Below are positions 1 through 7,328 of a stretch of DNA of 15,703 nucleotides, in pieces. A model generated the notes under the pieces. It saw only the letters and a program-made list of their open reading frames with translations, had not been told where the DNA came from and did not search any database. The first letter of the stretch is position 1. The number at the start of each line of letters is the position of its first letter. Origin of the DNA: Thiobacillus sp. (GTDB taxonomy: Bacteria; Pseudomonadota; Gammaproteobacteria; Burkholderiales; Thiobacillaceae); contig JAIWOL010000171.1 in NCBI GenBank assembly GCA_020216925.1, forward strand, positions 1-15,703. Direction: 5' to 3'. A program made the position numbers and the translations under genes.

Positions 1-91
1 GCCGATCGCCATGGACGAAGGCCTGCGCTTTGCCATCCGTGAAGGCGGCCGTACCGTCGGCGCGGGTGTCGTGGCCAAGATCGAAGAGTAA
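1..91 (+). CDS. tuf: Elongation factor Tu, 3' end only
   Basis: Only the last 29 codons are in the window, read from base 2 to the TAA at 89-91. The translated tail contains [19 protein letters not shown] and ends KIEE, which is the highly conserved C-terminus of domain 3 of EF-Tu. EF-Tu is the GTPase that carries aminoacyl-tRNA to the ribosomal A site in the cytoplasm. The gene enters from the left and is 10 bases from rpsJ, an arrangement in which the str operon (rpsL-rpsG-fusA-tuf) runs straight into the S10 cluster. Whether this is tufA or a second copy cannot be told from the fragment. Confidence 0.95.
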   Translation, partial: PIAMDEGLRFAIREGGRTVGAGVVAKIEE

Positions 92-101
92 GGCGAACCC
101 T

Positions 102-410
102 ATGCAAAACCAGAAAATCCGTATCCGCCTCAAAGCTTTCGATTACAAGCTGATCGATCAGTCGGCGCTTGAAATCGTGGAGACGGCCAAGCGCACCGGC
201 GCCGTGGTCAAAGGCCCGGTGCCGCTGCCCACGTCCATCGAGCGTTTTGACGTGCTGCGCTCGCCGCACGTCAACAAGGCGTCGCGCGATCAGTTCGAGA
301 TTCGCACCCATCGCCGGCTGATGGACATCATGGATCCCACCGACAAGACTGTGGACGCCCTGATGAAGCTGGATTTGCCCGCAGGGGTGGACGTCGAAAT
401 CAAGTTGTAA
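102..410 (+). CDS. rpsJ: 30S ribosomal protein S10
   Basis: The product is 102 residues, against 103 in E. coli. It carries the S10 signature around residues 27-50 ([23 protein letters not shown]) and the RTHRRLMDI segment. S10 sits in the head of the small subunit; it is also NusE, the partner of NusB in transcription antitermination. An in-frame ATG exists at 30, but it lies inside tuf and its extension has no S10 homology. The ATG at 102 gives the family N-terminus [15 protein letters not shown] and has AAGG at 90-93 overlapping the tuf stop. Only 10 bases separate it from tuf, so there is no room for an E. coli-type S10 leader, and rpsJ is probably transcribed with tuf. Confidence 0.98.
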   Translation: MQNQKIRIRLKAFDYKLIDQSALEIVETAKRTGAVVKGPVPLPTSIERFDVLRSPHVNKASRDQFEIRTHRRLMDIMDPTDKTVDALMKLDLPAGVDVEIKL

Positions 411-433
411 AAAGTGGGCGGCCTGCGTATAAT
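405..433 (+). promoter_or_regulatory. Sigma70-type promoter ahead of rplC
   Basis: TTGTAA at 405-410 (overlapping the rpsJ stop codon) and a perfect TATAAT at 428-433 are separated by exactly 17 bases. The -35 box matches TTGACA at 4 of 6 positions and the -10 matches fully. A start near 440 would give a leader of about 94 bases to rplC. This would let rplC-rpsQ be transcribed separately from tuf-rpsJ. The hexamers and spacing are seen; activity is inferred. Confidence 0.7.
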
Positions 434-440
434 GCCGCCC
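416..440. repeat. Inverted repeat enclosing the -10 box before rplC
   Basis: GGGCGGC at 416-422 and GCCGCCC at 434-440 are perfect complements around an 11-base interval that holds TATAAT. In DNA it could be a protein-binding palindrome over the promoter core; in a read-through tuf-rpsJ transcript it would form a 7-bp hairpin. There is no T-run after it, so a classical terminator is unlikely. Confidence 0.7.
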
Positions 441-494
441 CTTCAGTTGTAACCAATAGTCGCCGGTCAATTGTAATCGGCACCTAAAACCCAT

Positions 495-513
495 GCGGGG
501 GAATTTTCCCTGC
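495..513 (+). promoter_or_regulatory. Possible small hairpin in the rplC leader
   Basis: GCGGGG at 495-500 can pair with the CCCTGC at 508-513 (one G-U pair in the outer part), extended inward by a G-U and an A-U pair over a very small loop. It lies just upstream of the AGGA at 521-524 that serves rplC. Small and partly wobble-paired, so structure and role are uncertain. Confidence 0.3.
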
Positions 514-533
514 TTGAGATAGGAAATACAAAG

Positions 534-1178
534 ATGAGTATCGGGCTCGTTGGCCGCAAGGTCGGCATGACCCGCATTTTCACCGAGAACGGCGCGTCCG
601 TTCCGGTGACGGTGCTGGAAATGTCCAATAATCGCGTCACGCAAGTGCGCACTCCGGAAACCGATGGCTACACCGCCGTGCAGCTTGCCTATGGAAGCCG
701 CCGCAATAGCCGTGTCAGCAAGGCCGAGGCCGGGCATTTCGCCAAGGCGGGCGTAGTGGCGGGCGAGGTGCTGCGTGAGTTTCGTGTGTCTCCCGAAACC
801 GCTTCGCAGTATCAGCCCGGCGCGGTTGTCTCTGTGGATGTTTTCCAGGCCGGCCAGAAAGTCGATGTGACTGGCGTGACTCAGGGCAAGGGTTTCGCTG
901 GCACCATCAAACGTCACAATTTCGGCTCCCAGCGTGCATCGCACGGCAACTCTCGTTCGCACAATGTGCCTGGCTCCATTGGCATGGCGCAGGATCCGGG
1001 TCGCGTGTTCCCGGGCAAGCGCATGGCCGGCCATATGGGCGCGGTCACCTGTACAAAGCAAAATCTTGAAGTGGTGCGCGTTGACGCCGAGCGCGGCCTC
1101 GTTCTGTTGAAGGGTGCCGTTCCCGGTGCCAAGGGGGGCCATGTCGTGGTTCGCCCCGCAGTGAAAGGGGGTGCCTGA
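534..1178 (+). CDS. rplC: 50S ribosomal protein L3
   Basis: The 214-residue product has the L3 start ([18 protein letters not shown]) and the long central loop with [15 protein letters not shown] near residues 136-150, which reaches towards the peptidyl transferase centre. L3 is an early assembly protein of the large subunit. Gln153 in the segment GMAQDPG aligns with E. coli Gln150, the residue methylated by PrmB, so the modification site is kept. The E. coli segment is GQNQTPG, so only the Gln and PG are shared there. AGGA at 521-524 lies nine bases before the ATG. The TGA stop overlaps the rplD ATG by one base. Confidence 0.98.
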   Translation: MSIGLVGRKVGMTRIFTENGASVPVTVLEMSNNRVTQVRTPETDGYTAVQLAYGSRRNSRVSKAEAGHFAKAGVVAGEVLREFRVSPETASQYQPGAVVSVDVFQAGQKVDVTGVTQGKGFAGTIKRHNFGSQRASHGNSRSHNVPGSIGMAQDPGRVFPGKRMAGHMGAVTCTKQNLEVVRVDAERGLVLLKGAVPGAKGGHVVVRPAVKGGA

Positions 1179-1795
1179 TGGATCTTGCAGTTATCAACGA
1201 TCAAGGCCAGCAGGTATCCAGCGTCGCTGCCGCGGATGATACCTTTGGTCGCGACTACAACGAGGCGCTGGTGCATCAGGTGGTGACGGCGTTCCTGGCC
1301 AATGCCCGCAGCGGTAATCGTGCCCAGCAAACGCGTGCCGAAGTGACTGCATCCACGCACAAGCCGTGGCGTCAAAAAGGCACGGGCCGCGCCCGTTCCG
1401 GTCGCACCTCCAGTCCGATCTGGCGGGGGGGTGGCGTGACGTTCCCGAACAAGCCGAATGAAAACTTCACGCACAAGGTAAACCGCAAGATGTACCGCGC
1501 CGGTCTGGCAACGGTGCTCTCGCAGCTGGCGCGCGAAGGCAAGCTCAAGGTTGTGGAGAGCCTCGGCATCGAGTCGCCCAAAACCAAGCTGCTGGCTGGC
1601 AAGCTCAAATCGATGGGTTACAGCAAGGTCATGATCATTGCGGAGACGGTTGACGACAATCTGTGGCTTTCGTCGCGCAACCTGCCGAATGTTTACGTGG
1701 TCGAGCCGCATCAGGCGGACCCGTGGAGCCTGGTCAAATTCGGCAATGTGCTGATGACCAAGGCGGCGATCAAGCAATTCGAGGAGATGGTGTGA
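1178..1795 (+). CDS. rplD: 50S ribosomal protein L4
   Basis: The product is 205 residues and shows the L4 tunnel-lining loop with [16 protein letters not shown] near residues 60-76, followed by the globular domain. L4 binds 23S rRNA and its extended loop helps form the exit-tunnel constriction. In E. coli it also represses the S10 operon through a leader upstream of rpsJ; no such leader is visible here because rpsJ directly follows tuf. The start overlaps the rplC stop by one base (TGATG), and AGGGGG at 1166-1171 inside rplC is its ribosome binding site. The stop again overlaps the next start by one base. Confidence 0.98.
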   Translation: MDLAVINDQGQQVSSVAAADDTFGRDYNEALVHQVVTAFLANARSGNRAQQTRAEVTASTHKPWRQKGTGRARSGRTSSPIWRGGGVTFPNKPNENFTHKVNRKMYRAGLATVLSQLAREGKLKVVESLGIESPKTKLLAGKLKSMGYSKVMIIAETVDDNLWLSSRNLPNVYVVEPHQADPWSLVKFGNVLMTKAAIKQFEEMV

Positions 1796-2100
1796 TGGGT
1801 GCGATCAGTCAAGAGCGTCTGCTCAAAGTCATCCTTGCGCCGGTGATCTCCGAAAAGAGCACCCGGGTGGCCGACAAAATGAACCAGGTGGTTTTCCGCG
1901 TGTTGCCGGATGCCACCAGGCAGGAGATCGGTGCCGCGGTTGCCAGCCTGTTCAAGGTTGAAGTCACGGGTGTGCAGGTTCTGAACGTCAAGGGCAAGGT
2001 CAAGCGTGCCGGTCGTGTCATGGGTCGCCGTGACAACTGGAAAAAGGCGTATGTCACCCTCAAGCCGGGCCAGGACATTGACTTCGCGTCCGGTCAGTAA
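1795..2100 (+). CDS. rplW: 50S ribosomal protein L23
   Basis: The 101-residue product has the L23 N-terminal segment [15 protein letters not shown] and the C-terminal block [20 protein letters not shown] typical of the family. L23 lies at the mouth of the exit tunnel and is the docking site for trigger factor and SRP. The reading frame is open upstream to 1663 inside rplD, but the ATG at 1795 overlaps the rplD stop (TGATG), has GAGGAG at 1781-1786, and gives the expected size (about 100 residues). Eleven bases separate it from rplB. Confidence 0.97.
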   Translation: MGAISQERLLKVILAPVISEKSTRVADKMNQVVFRVLPDATRQEIGAAVASLFKVEVTGVQVLNVKGKVKRAGRVMGRRDNWKKAYVTLKPGQDIDFASGQ

Positions 2101-2112
2101 GGGAGAAAAACC

Positions 2113-2940
2113 ATGGCACTGATTAAAGTAAAACCCACTTCAGCCGGCCGCCGCGCCGTCGTGAAAGTGGTTACCCCCGGTCTGCACAAAGGCAAGCCTG
2201 TCGCGGCCTTGCTTGAGCCGCAAAAACGAGGCTCCGGTCGCAACAACAACGGCCATATCACGGTTCGTCACAAGGGGGGCGGCCACAAGCAGCACTACCG
2301 TGTTGTCGATTTCCGTCGCAACAAGGACGGCATTCCTGCCAAGGTCGAGCGCATCGAATACGACCCCAATCGTTCGGCTCATCTGGCATTGCTGTGCTAT
2401 GCGGATGGCGAACGCCGCTACATCATTGCGCCGCGTGGCGTTGAGGTGGGGCAGCAGTTGCTCAACGGCGCTGATGCGCCGATCAAGGCGGGTAACTGTT
2501 TGCCGCTGCGCAGCATTCCTGTCGGTTCGACGATTCATTGCATCGAAATGATGCCCGGCAAGGGCGCGCAGATCGCACGTTCTGCCGGCGCGTCGGTGCA
2601 GCTGCTTGCGCGCGAGGGGGCCTACGCCCAGCTTCGCTTGCGCTCGGGCGAGATCCGGAAGGTGCATGTGGACTGCCGGGCGACTCTGGGTGAAGTGGGC
2701 AACGAAGAGCACAGCCTGCGTTCGATTGGCAAGGCGGGCGCAATGCGCTGGCGCGGTGTGCGTCCGACGGTGCGTGGCGTTGTCATGAACCCGGTTGACC
2801 ACCCGCACGGCGGGGGCGAAGGCCGCACAGCAGCCGGGCGCCATCCTGTCAGCCCGTGGGGCACGCCCACCAAGGGTTATCGCACCCGCAGCAACAAGCG
2901 CACCTCCAACATGATCGTCCGCCGCCGTCACGCGCGCTGA
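2113..2940 (+). CDS. rplB: 50S ribosomal protein L2
   Basis: At 275 residues the product matches the usual 273-276. The hallmark [15 protein letters not shown] spans about residues 224-238; His230 corresponds to E. coli His229, a conserved residue near the peptidyl transferase centre. The N-terminal RNA-binding part contains [18 protein letters not shown] and the C-terminus is strongly basic ([14 protein letters not shown]). L2 bridges the subunits and is needed for subunit association and peptidyl transfer. GGGAG at 2101-2105 precedes the ATG by seven bases. Confidence 0.99.
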   Translation: MALIKVKPTSAGRRAVVKVVTPGLHKGKPVAALLEPQKRGSGRNNNGHITVRHKGGGHKQHYRVVDFRRNKDGIPAKVERIEYDPNRSAHLALLCYADGERRYIIAPRGVEVGQQLLNGADAPIKAGNCLPLRSIPVGSTIHCIEMMPGKGAQIARSAGASVQLLAREGAYAQLRLRSGEIRKVHVDCRATLGEVGNEEHSLRSIGKAGAMRWRGVRPTVRGVVMNPVDHPHGGGEGRTAAGRHPVSPWGTPTKGYRTRSNKRTSNMIVRRRHAR

Positions 2941-2954
2941 TTGAGGTAAAAGAT

Positions 2955-3230
2955 ATGGCACGTTCAATTAAAAAGGGCCCGTTTGTCGACGCCCATCTGC
3001 TGAAGAAAATCGAAGCAGTGCGTGGTTCGAACGACAAGCGCCCGATCAAGACCTGGTCGCGTCGTTCCACTGTTCTGCCTGACTTTATCGGCCTGACCAT
3101 TGCCGTTCATAACGGCCGCCAGCACATCCCGGTTTTCGTGACTGAAAACATGGTGGGCCACAAGCTGGGTGAATTCTCCCTGACGCGCACCTTCAAAGGG
3201 CACGTTGCGGACAAGAAGGCGAAGAAATAA
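2955..3230 (+). CDS. rpsS: 30S ribosomal protein S19
   Basis: The product is 91 residues, the normal S19 length, beginning [16 protein letters not shown] and containing the family block [19 protein letters not shown] followed by [14 protein letters not shown]19 is in the head of the 30S subunit, contacts S13 and lies close to the A-site tRNA. The frame is open upstream into rplB, but the ATG at 2955 gives the exact family start and is preceded by TGAGGT at 2942-2947. The lysine-rich tail (DKKAKK) is normal. Confidence 0.98.
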   Translation: MARSIKKGPFVDAHLLKKIEAVRGSNDKRPIKTWSRRSTVLPDFIGLTIAVHNGRQHIPVFVTENMVGHKLGEFSLTRTFKGHVADKKAKK

Positions 3231-3240
3231 GGAGCGCATG

Positions 3241-3570
3241 ATGGAAGTTTCTGCGGTTTTGCGTGGTACCCGCCTGTCTGCACAGAAAGGCCGCCTGGTC
3301 GCCGACCAGATTCGCGGTCTGCGCGTGGAAAAGGCACTGAACATACTGACCTTCAGCCCCAAGAAAGGTGCCGGCATCATCAAGAAAGTGCTGGAGTCGG
3401 CCATAGCCAATGCCGAGCACAATGAAGGTGCGGACATCGATACCCTGAAAGTAAAGACGATCTGCGTCGACCAAGGCTCGGTGCTGAAGCGTTTCACCGC
3501 GCGCGCCAAGGGTCGCGGCAACCGTATTAGCAAACCGACCTGTCACATTACCGTGACGGTTGGCGATTAA
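3241..3570 (+). CDS. rplV: 50S ribosomal protein L22
   Basis: L22 of about 109 residues, with [15 protein letters not shown] near residues 13-27 and the C-terminal beta-hairpin that reaches into the exit tunnel (around [17 protein letters not shown]). It binds several 23S rRNA domains and, with L4, forms the tunnel constriction where macrolide-resistance changes occur in other bacteria. Two ATGs are adjacent at 3238 and 3241. I chose 3241 because AAGGAG at 3229-3234 is then six bases away and the start aligns with E. coli MET; 3238 would leave three. The rpsS stop lies within the binding-site region. Confidence 0.96.
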   Translation: MEVSAVLRGTRLSAQKGRLVADQIRGLRVEKALNILTFSPKKGAGIIKKVLESAIANAEHNEGADIDTLKVKTICVDQGSVLKRFTARAKGRGNRISKPTCHITVTVGD

Positions 3571-3579
3571 GGAAGCGCG

Positions 3580-4284
3580 ATGGGACAAAAAATACATCCG
3601 ACTGGTTTTCGTCTGGGCGTACAACGCACCTGGACGGCCAAGTGGTACGGTTCGAACAAGAACTTCGCCAGCACCCTGCTGGAAGACATCAAGGTTCGGG
3701 ATTATCTGAAGAAGAAGCTCTCCCACGCCTCGGTTTCCAAGGTGCTGATCGAACGTCCTGCAAAGAACGCGCGCATCACGATTTTCAGTGGCCGTCCTGG
3801 CGTGGTTATCGGCCGCAAGGGCGAGGACATCGAAATCCTGCGTGCCGATCTGGCCCGCATGATGTCGGTGCCGGTGCACGTCAATATCGAAGAAATCCGC
3901 AAGCCGGAAACGGACGCGCAGATCATTGCTGATGGCATTGCCCAGCAACTGGAAAAGCGCGTGATGTTCCGTCGTGCCATGAAGCGCGCCATGCAGAATG
4001 CCATGCGCCTGGGCGCGCAGGGCATCAAGATCATGAGTTCGGGCCGTCTGAACGGCGCCGAGATCGCGCGTACCGAGTGGTACCGTGAGGGGCGTGTGCC
4101 GCTGCACACGCTGCGCGCGGATATTGATTACGGTGTGGCTGAGGCCAAGACCACCTACGGCATCATCGGCATCAAGGTCTGGGTCTACAAAGGCGATGCG
4201 TTGAATCGTGGCGAAGCCCCCGTTGCGGCCGAACCGGAAAAGCGCGGCAAGAAATCAGGAGTGAAACATGCTGCAGCCAGCTAG
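3580..4284 (+). CDS. rpsC: 30S ribosomal protein S3
   Basis: At 234 residues it matches E. coli S3 (233). It starts [13 protein letters not shown], has a type II KH RNA-binding domain with the GRKG loop in [14 protein letters not shown] (about residues 73-86), and a C-terminal domain with [20 protein letters not shown]3 lies at the mRNA entry channel and contributes to the helicase activity of the ribosome with S4 and S5. AAGGAAG at 3569-3575 precedes it. The last 17 bases overlap rplP, whose own binding site AGGAG (4257-4261) lies inside rpsC, so the two are probably translationally coupled. Confidence 0.98.
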   Translation: MGQKIHPTGFRLGVQRTWTAKWYGSNKNFASTLLEDIKVRDYLKKKLSHASVSKVLIERPAKNARITIFSGRPGVVIGRKGEDIEILRADLARMMSVPVHVNIEEIRKPETDAQIIADGIAQQLEKRVMFRRAMKRAMQNAMRLGAQGIKIMSSGRLNGAEIARTEWYREGRVPLHTLRADIDYGVAEAKTTYGIIGIKVWVYKGDALNRGEAPVAAEPEKRGKKSGVKHAAAS

Positions 4285-4684
4285 AAGAAAATACCGCAAG
4301 GAGCAGAAGGGTCGTAATACTGGCCTTGCGACGCGCGGAGCAAGCGTGAGTTTTGGCGATTTTGGCCTCAAGGCAATCGGCCGTGGCCGTCTGACTGCGC
4401 GGCAAATTGAAGCTGCCCGGCGTGCGATGACCCGCCATATCAAACGTGGCGGCCGTATCTGGATACGCATCTTTCCGGATAAGCCCATTTCCCGTAAGCC
4501 GGCCGAAGTCCGGATGGGTAACGGCAAGGGCGCGCCTGAATACTATGTGGCCGAAATTCAGCCTGGCAAGGTTCTCTATGAAATGGATGGCGTGAACGAA
4601 GAACTGGCCCGTGAGGCATTCCGCCTGGCTGCCGCCAAGCTGCCGATCGCCACCACCTTCGTCACCCGCATGATCGGGAGCTAA
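4268..4684 (+). CDS. rplP: 50S ribosomal protein L16
   Basis: The 138-residue product begins [17 protein letters not shown] and carries [20 protein letters not shown] and [15 protein letters not shown], the L16 signatures. L16 binds near the A site and helps place tRNA. Arg82, in the VRMG segment, aligns with E. coli Arg81, which is hydroxylated by the 2-oxoglutarate oxygenase RoxA/YcfD; whether this organism has that enzyme is not visible here. The gene starts inside the end of rpsC and ends just before the GGGAG of rpmC. Confidence 0.98.
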   Translation: MLQPARRKYRKEQKGRNTGLATRGASVSFGDFGLKAIGRGRLTARQIEAARRAMTRHIKRGGRIWIRIFPDKPISRKPAEVRMGNGKGAPEYYVAEIQPGKVLYEMDGVNEELAREAFRLAAAKLPIATTFVTRMIGS

Positions 4685-4687
4685 ACG

Positions 4688-4882
4688 ATGAATACCAAGG
4701 AAATGCGCGGCAAGAATGCTGCGGAATTGAAGCAGGAACTCGAATCCTTGCTGCGTGCGCATTTTGCGTTGCGCATGCAGGTGGCGACCCAGCAGTCGAA
4801 CAAGACTGCTGATCTCGGCAAGTTGCGCCGCGATATCGCCCGGGTTAAGACCATTATGCGCGAGAAGGCGGGTCAAGCATGA
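4688..4882 (+). CDS. rpmC: 50S ribosomal protein L29
   Basis: A 64-residue, largely helical protein of the usual L29 size (63 in E. coli). It shows the two-helix hairpin pattern, with [19 protein letters not shown] in helix 1 and [17 protein letters not shown] in helix 2. L29 sits beside L23 at the exit of the peptide tunnel. The ribosome binding site GGGAG at 4676-4680 overlaps the end of rplP. The last four bases overlap the rpsQ start (ATGA). Confidence 0.97.
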   Translation: MNTKEMRGKNAAELKQELESLLRAHFALRMQVATQQSNKTADLGKLRRDIARVKTIMREKAGQA

Positions 4883-5142
4883 CTGAAACCAAGAAGATGA
4901 TTCGCACCCTGACAGGGCGCGTGGTCAGCGACAAGATGAACAAGACGGTCACCGTGCTGGTTGAACGTCGCGTGAAGCACCCGGTGATAGGCAAGGTGAT
5001 CCGGCTGTCCAAAAAATATCATGCGCACGACGAGAACAACGAGTTCCACGAAGGCGACATGGTGCAGATTGAAGAGACGCGCAAGCTGTCGCGCACCAAG
5101 GCATGGACGGTCAGCAGGCTGATCGAGCGCGCGCGCGTATAA
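4879..5142 (+). CDS. rpsQ: 30S ribosomal protein S17
   Basis: The 87-residue product has the S17 OB-fold sequence, with [20 protein letters not shown] at the start and [18 protein letters not shown] near the C-terminus. It is a primary 16S rRNA-binding protein of the 30S body. The start overlaps the rpmC stop by four bases. The final Val and stop codons (GTA TAA) form part of a TATAAT at 5138-5143. This is the last gene of the S10-type block; a 193-base gap follows. Confidence 0.98.
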   Translation: MTETKKMIRTLTGRVVSDKMNKTVTVLVERRVKHPVIGKVIRLSKKYHAHDENNEFHEGDMVQIEETRKLSRTKAWTVSRLIERARV

Positions 5143-5143
5143 T
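5138..5143 (+). promoter_or_regulatory. TATAAT over the rpsQ stop codon, -35 not evident
   Basis: A perfect TATAAT covers the rpsQ stop. No TTG-type hexamer is found 16-18 bases upstream (that region reads AGCAGGCT), and there is no TG extension. The match alone is weak evidence for a promoter; the TTGCGT/TATGAT pair a few bases downstream is the better candidate. Confidence 0.25.
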
Positions 5144-5145
5144 GC

Positions 5146-5174
5146 TTGCGTAAAGTGCTCTTGCCCGGTATGAT
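5146..5174 (+). promoter_or_regulatory. Candidate promoter for the rplN (spc) block
   Basis: TTGCGT at 5146-5151 and TATGAT at 5169-5174 are 17 bases apart. The -10 matches the consensus at 5 of 6 positions and the -35 at the three TTG positions. The -10 sits inside the loop of the inverted repeat at 5164-5180. Initiation near 5181 would leave a leader of about 155 bases before rplN. Position at the S10/spc boundary matches where a separate spc promoter is known in E. coli. Confidence 0.5.
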
Positions 5175-5184
5175 GCCGGGTTTT
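5164..5184 (+). terminator. Short GC hairpin followed by TTTT between rpsQ and rplN
   Basis: CCCGG at 5164-5168 pairs with CCGGG at 5176-5180 around a seven-base loop, and TTTT follows at 5181-5184. An outer G-U pair can extend it. With only five GC pairs and four T it would be a weak terminator or attenuator for transcripts reading out of rpsQ. The loop contains the TATGAT of the candidate promoter, so the same DNA may serve both ends. Confidence 0.45.
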
Positions 5185-5217
5185 CCGGTTGGCTGGCCGG
5201 TTGGTTTCTGTCCGGTT
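5185..5217 (+). repeat. Three CCGGTT direct repeats in the rplN leader
   Basis: CCGGTTGG occurs at 5185-5192 and 5197-5204, and a shorter CCGGTT at 5212-5217. Spacings are 12 and 15 bases. They lie just downstream of the predicted start of the spc transcript. They may be a local slip duplication or a binding element; no known operator is recognised. The rest of the gap, 5218-5323, shows no gene or strong hairpin that I can support. Confidence 0.4.
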
Positions 5218-5335
5218 CGCTGACTCAGTGGTTCACGCCTTGAGGTTTGCAGGGCGAATTTCTCCCGAACGGGTTCCAAAACTGGCCGCCGGCTGTGCTT
5301 CTTGAATAGCGGTGGATTAAGTTGGAGGCAATTAA

Positions 5336-5704
5336 ATGATTCAGATGCAGTCCGTATTGGACGTGGCTGACAACACCGGTGCGCGCTCTGTGATGTGCAT
5401 CAAGGTGTTGGGCGGCAGTCACCGTCGCTACGCCAGCGTAGGCGACATCATCAAGGTCAGCATCAAGGATGCGGCGCCGCGCGGGCGCGTGAAAAAGGGC
5501 GACGTCTATAACGCCGTCGTCGTGCGCACCGCCAAGGGTGTGCGTCGTCCGGATGGATCGTTGGTCCGCTTCGACGGCAACGCGGCGGTGCTGCTCAACA
5601 ACAAACTGGAGCCGATCGGCACCCGGATTTTCGGGCCCGTGACGCGTGAACTGCGTACCGAGAAGTTCATGAAGATCGTCTCGCTTGCGCCCGAGGTTCT
5701 GTAA
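5336..5704 (+). CDS. rplN: 50S ribosomal protein L14
   Basis: The 122-residue product, within one residue of the family norm, has the L14 N-terminus [17 protein letters not shown] and the block [20 protein letters not shown]14 is a beta-barrel protein on the intersubunit face of the 50S; it contacts L19 and 16S rRNA helix 14, and RsfS silences ribosomes by binding it. GGAGG at 5324-5328 is a strong ribosome binding site, seven bases before the ATG. It heads the spc-type block after the long gap. Confidence 0.98.
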   Translation: MIQMQSVLDVADNTGARSVMCIKVLGGSHRRYASVGDIIKVSIKDAAPRGRVKKGDVYNAVVVRTAKGVRRPDGSLVRFDGNAAVLLNNKLEPIGTRIFGPVTRELRTEKFMKIVSLAPEVL

Positions 5705-5713
5705 GAGGGAATC

Positions 5714-6037
5714 ATGGCTCGTATTCGTAAAAGCGACCAGGTGATCGTTCTCACCGGTAAAGACAAAGGCAAGCGCGGTACCGTTCTGCGCGTGCTGGAC
5801 GATGGCGCCGTGGTGGTGGAGGGCGTGAACCGCGTCAAGAAGCACCAGAAGCCCAATCCCATGCGAAACATCCAGGGCGGCATCGTTGAAAAGGAAATGC
5901 CGATTCAGGCTTCGAATGTCGCGCTGTTCAATCCGGCGACGCAGAAGGCTGATCGGGTGGGTTACAAGCTGCTCGCGGACGGCCGCAAGGTGCGTGTGTT
6001 CAAGTCCAACGGCGAAATGGTCGACGCTCAGGGGTAA
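5714..6037 (+). CDS. rplX: 50S ribosomal protein L24
   Basis: The product is 107 residues (104 in E. coli) and opens with a KOW motif, [20 protein letters not shown], typical of L24. [11 protein letters not shown] and [17 protein letters not shown] are the other family blocks. L24 starts 50S assembly by binding the 5' end of 23S rRNA and later lies near the tunnel exit. GAGGGA at 5705-5710 precedes the ATG. Two bases separate its stop from the rplE ATG. Confidence 0.97.
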   Translation: MARIRKSDQVIVLTGKDKGKRGTVLRVLDDGAVVVEGVNRVKKHQKPNPMRNIQGGIVEKEMPIQASNVALFNPATQKADRVGYKLLADGRKVRVFKSNGEMVDAQG

Positions 6038-6039
6038 TC

Positions 6040-6579
6040 ATGGCGCGCTTGCAAGAATTTTATCGGGATACCGTGGTGCCGAAACTGGTTGAGCAGTTTG
6101 GCTACAAATCTGTCATGGAAGTGCCGCGCATCCAGAAGATCACCCTCAACATGGGCGTGGGTGAGGCGGTCGCCGACAAGAAGGTGATGGAGCATGCCGT
6201 CAGCGACATGCAGAAGATTGCCGGCCAGAAGCCGGTGGTAACCAAGTCCAAAAAATCCATCGCCGGTTTCAAGATTCGTGAAAATTATCCCGTGGGCTGC
6301 ATGGTTACCCTGCGCCACGGACAGATGTATGAATTTCTCGATCGTCTCGTGACGGTTGCGATGCCGCGTATCCGCGACTTCCGCGGTGTCTCCGGCAAAT
6401 CGTTTGATGGCCGTGGCAATTACAACATGGGTATCAAGGAACAGATCATTTTCCCGGAAATCGAGTATGACAAGATCGATGCGCTGCGTGGGATGAACAT
6501 CACCATCACCACCACCGCCAAGACTGACGACGAAGCGCGCGCCCTGCTGGCCGCCTTCAGTTTTCCTTTCAAGAATTGA
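6040..6579 (+). CDS. rplE: 50S ribosomal protein L5
   Basis: At 179 residues it equals the E. coli length. Diagnostic segments are [17 protein letters not shown], the [17 protein letters not shown] block near residues 66-82, and [17 protein letters not shown]5 binds 5S rRNA with L18 and forms a bridge to the small subunit and P-site tRNA. AGGGG at 6030-6034 inside the rplX end serves as binding site. Its last two codons and stop are the start of a 16-base tandem duplication that continues into the rpsN binding site. Confidence 0.98.
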   Translation: MARLQEFYRDTVVPKLVEQFGYKSVMEVPRIQKITLNMGVGEAVADKKVMEHAVSDMQKIAGQKPVVTKSKKSIAGFKIRENYPVGCMVTLRHGQMYEFLDRLVTVAMPRIRDFRGVSGKSFDGRGNYNMGIKEQIIFPEIEYDKIDALRGMNITITTTAKTDDEARALLAAFSFPFKN

Positions 6580-6602
6580 AGTAGGCAAGAATTGAGGTAG
6601 GC
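6571..6602 (+). repeat. 16-base tandem duplication between rplE and rpsN
   Basis: AAGAATTGAAGTAGGC (6571-6586) is followed directly by AAGAATTGAGGTAGGC (6587-6602); they differ only by A/G at one position. Unit 1 contains the last two rplE codons and its TGA stop; unit 2 ends immediately before the rpsN ATG. The A-to-G difference turns GAAG into GAGG, the better Shine-Dalgarno sequence. It looks like a recent local slip duplication. Confidence 0.9.
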
Positions 6603-6908
6603 ATGGCCAAGTTATCCTTGATCAACCGTGAAGAAAAGCGGGCGCGCATGGTGAAGAAGTTCGCCGCCAGACGTGCAGCACTGAAGGCTGTCATAGCCAA
6701 TGCGCAGAGCACTGATGAAGAGCGCATGGCTGCCTATGCGGCACTGCAGGCCTTGCCGCGCAATGCCAGCCCGGTACGTCAGCGTAATCGCTGCCAGTTG
6801 ACGGGGCGTCCGCGTGGGGTGTTCAGCAAATTTGGTCTGGCGCGCGGCAAGCTGCGCGAGTATGCGATGAGGGGCGAAATCCCTGGCATCGTCAAGGCAA
6901 GCTGGTAA
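6603..6908 (+). CDS. rpsN: 30S ribosomal protein S14, zinc-free form
   Basis: The 101-residue product is the long, C-minus S14 type: it lacks the CxxC-x(n)-CxxC zinc ribbon of the short form and has only one Cys, in [25 protein letters not shown] context near residue 64. The end [18 protein letters not shown] is typical. S14 assembles late into the 30S head near S3 and S10. GAGG at 6594-6597, in the second copy of the 16-base duplication, is five bases before the ATG. Confidence 0.98.
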   Translation: MAKLSLINREEKRARMVKKFAARRAALKAVIANAQSTDEERMAAYAALQALPRNASPVRQRNRCQLTGRPRGVFSKFGLARGKLREYAMRGEIPGIVKASW

Positions 6909-6920
6909 AGGGCTAACGAA

Positions 6921-7316
6921 ATGAGTATGAGTGATCCCATCGCGGACATGCTGACCCGCATCCGCAATGCGCAATCAGTGGAAAAGGCTTCGGTGTCGAT
7001 GCCTTCTTCCAAAGTCAAAGTCGCCATCGCCAAGGTGTTGAAGGACGAAGGCTACATCGACGGCTTTGCCGTGCGCGGCGAGACCGGCAAGCCGGAACTT
7101 GAGCTTCAGTTGAAATACTACGCAGGACGCCCGGTCATCGAGCACATTGAGCGGATAAGCAAGCCCGGTCTGCGTATTTACAAGGGCGCACAGGATTTGC
7201 CGCGTGTCATGAATGGACTGGGGGTTGCGATTGTCTCCACCTCCAGTGGAGTCATGACGGATCGCCATGCGCGCGCCAAGGGCGTCGGTGGCGAAATCCT
7301 CTGCGTGGTCGCGTAA
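6921..7316 (+). CDS. rpsH: 30S ribosomal protein S8
   Basis: The 131-residue product begins [18 protein letters not shown] and ends with the S8 signature [21 protein letters not shown]8 is a primary 16S rRNA-binding protein of the central domain. In E. coli it represses the spc operon by binding a site at the start of rplE; I did not recognise that structure here by eye. An ATG at 6927 would drop MS, but 6921 matches the E. coli start (MSMQDPIADML) and has AAGGG at 6908-6912. Confidence 0.98.
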   Translation: MSMSDPIADMLTRIRNAQSVEKASVSMPSSKVKVAIAKVLKDEGYIDGFAVRGETGKPELELQLKYYAGRPVIEHIERISKPGLRIYKGAQDLPRVMNGLGVAIVSTSSGVMTDRHARAKGVGGEILCVVA

Positions 7317-7328
7317 GGGAGATTTGAT

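Noticed and set aside
30..101. Upstream extension of rpsJ to an ATG at 30
   Set aside because: It overlaps the tuf 3' end in another frame and the extra 24 residues have no S10 counterpart.
914..1777. A 287-codon - strand open frame opposite rplC and rplD
   Set aside because: Same reason: it is explained by codon bias of the genes on the other strand.
1663..1794. Upstream extension of rplW
   Set aside because: Lies inside rplD; the ATG at 1795 gives normal length and a binding site.
3193..4107. A 304-codon - strand open frame opposite rpsS, rplV and rpsC
   Set aside because: Shadow frame of conserved ribosomal genes; no domain or ribosome binding site supports it.
5264..5276. CCCGAACGGG and GAACGGGTTC mini-palindromes in the rplN leader
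   Set aside because: Loops of two bases cannot form a stable hairpin; likely chance in GC-rich DNA.
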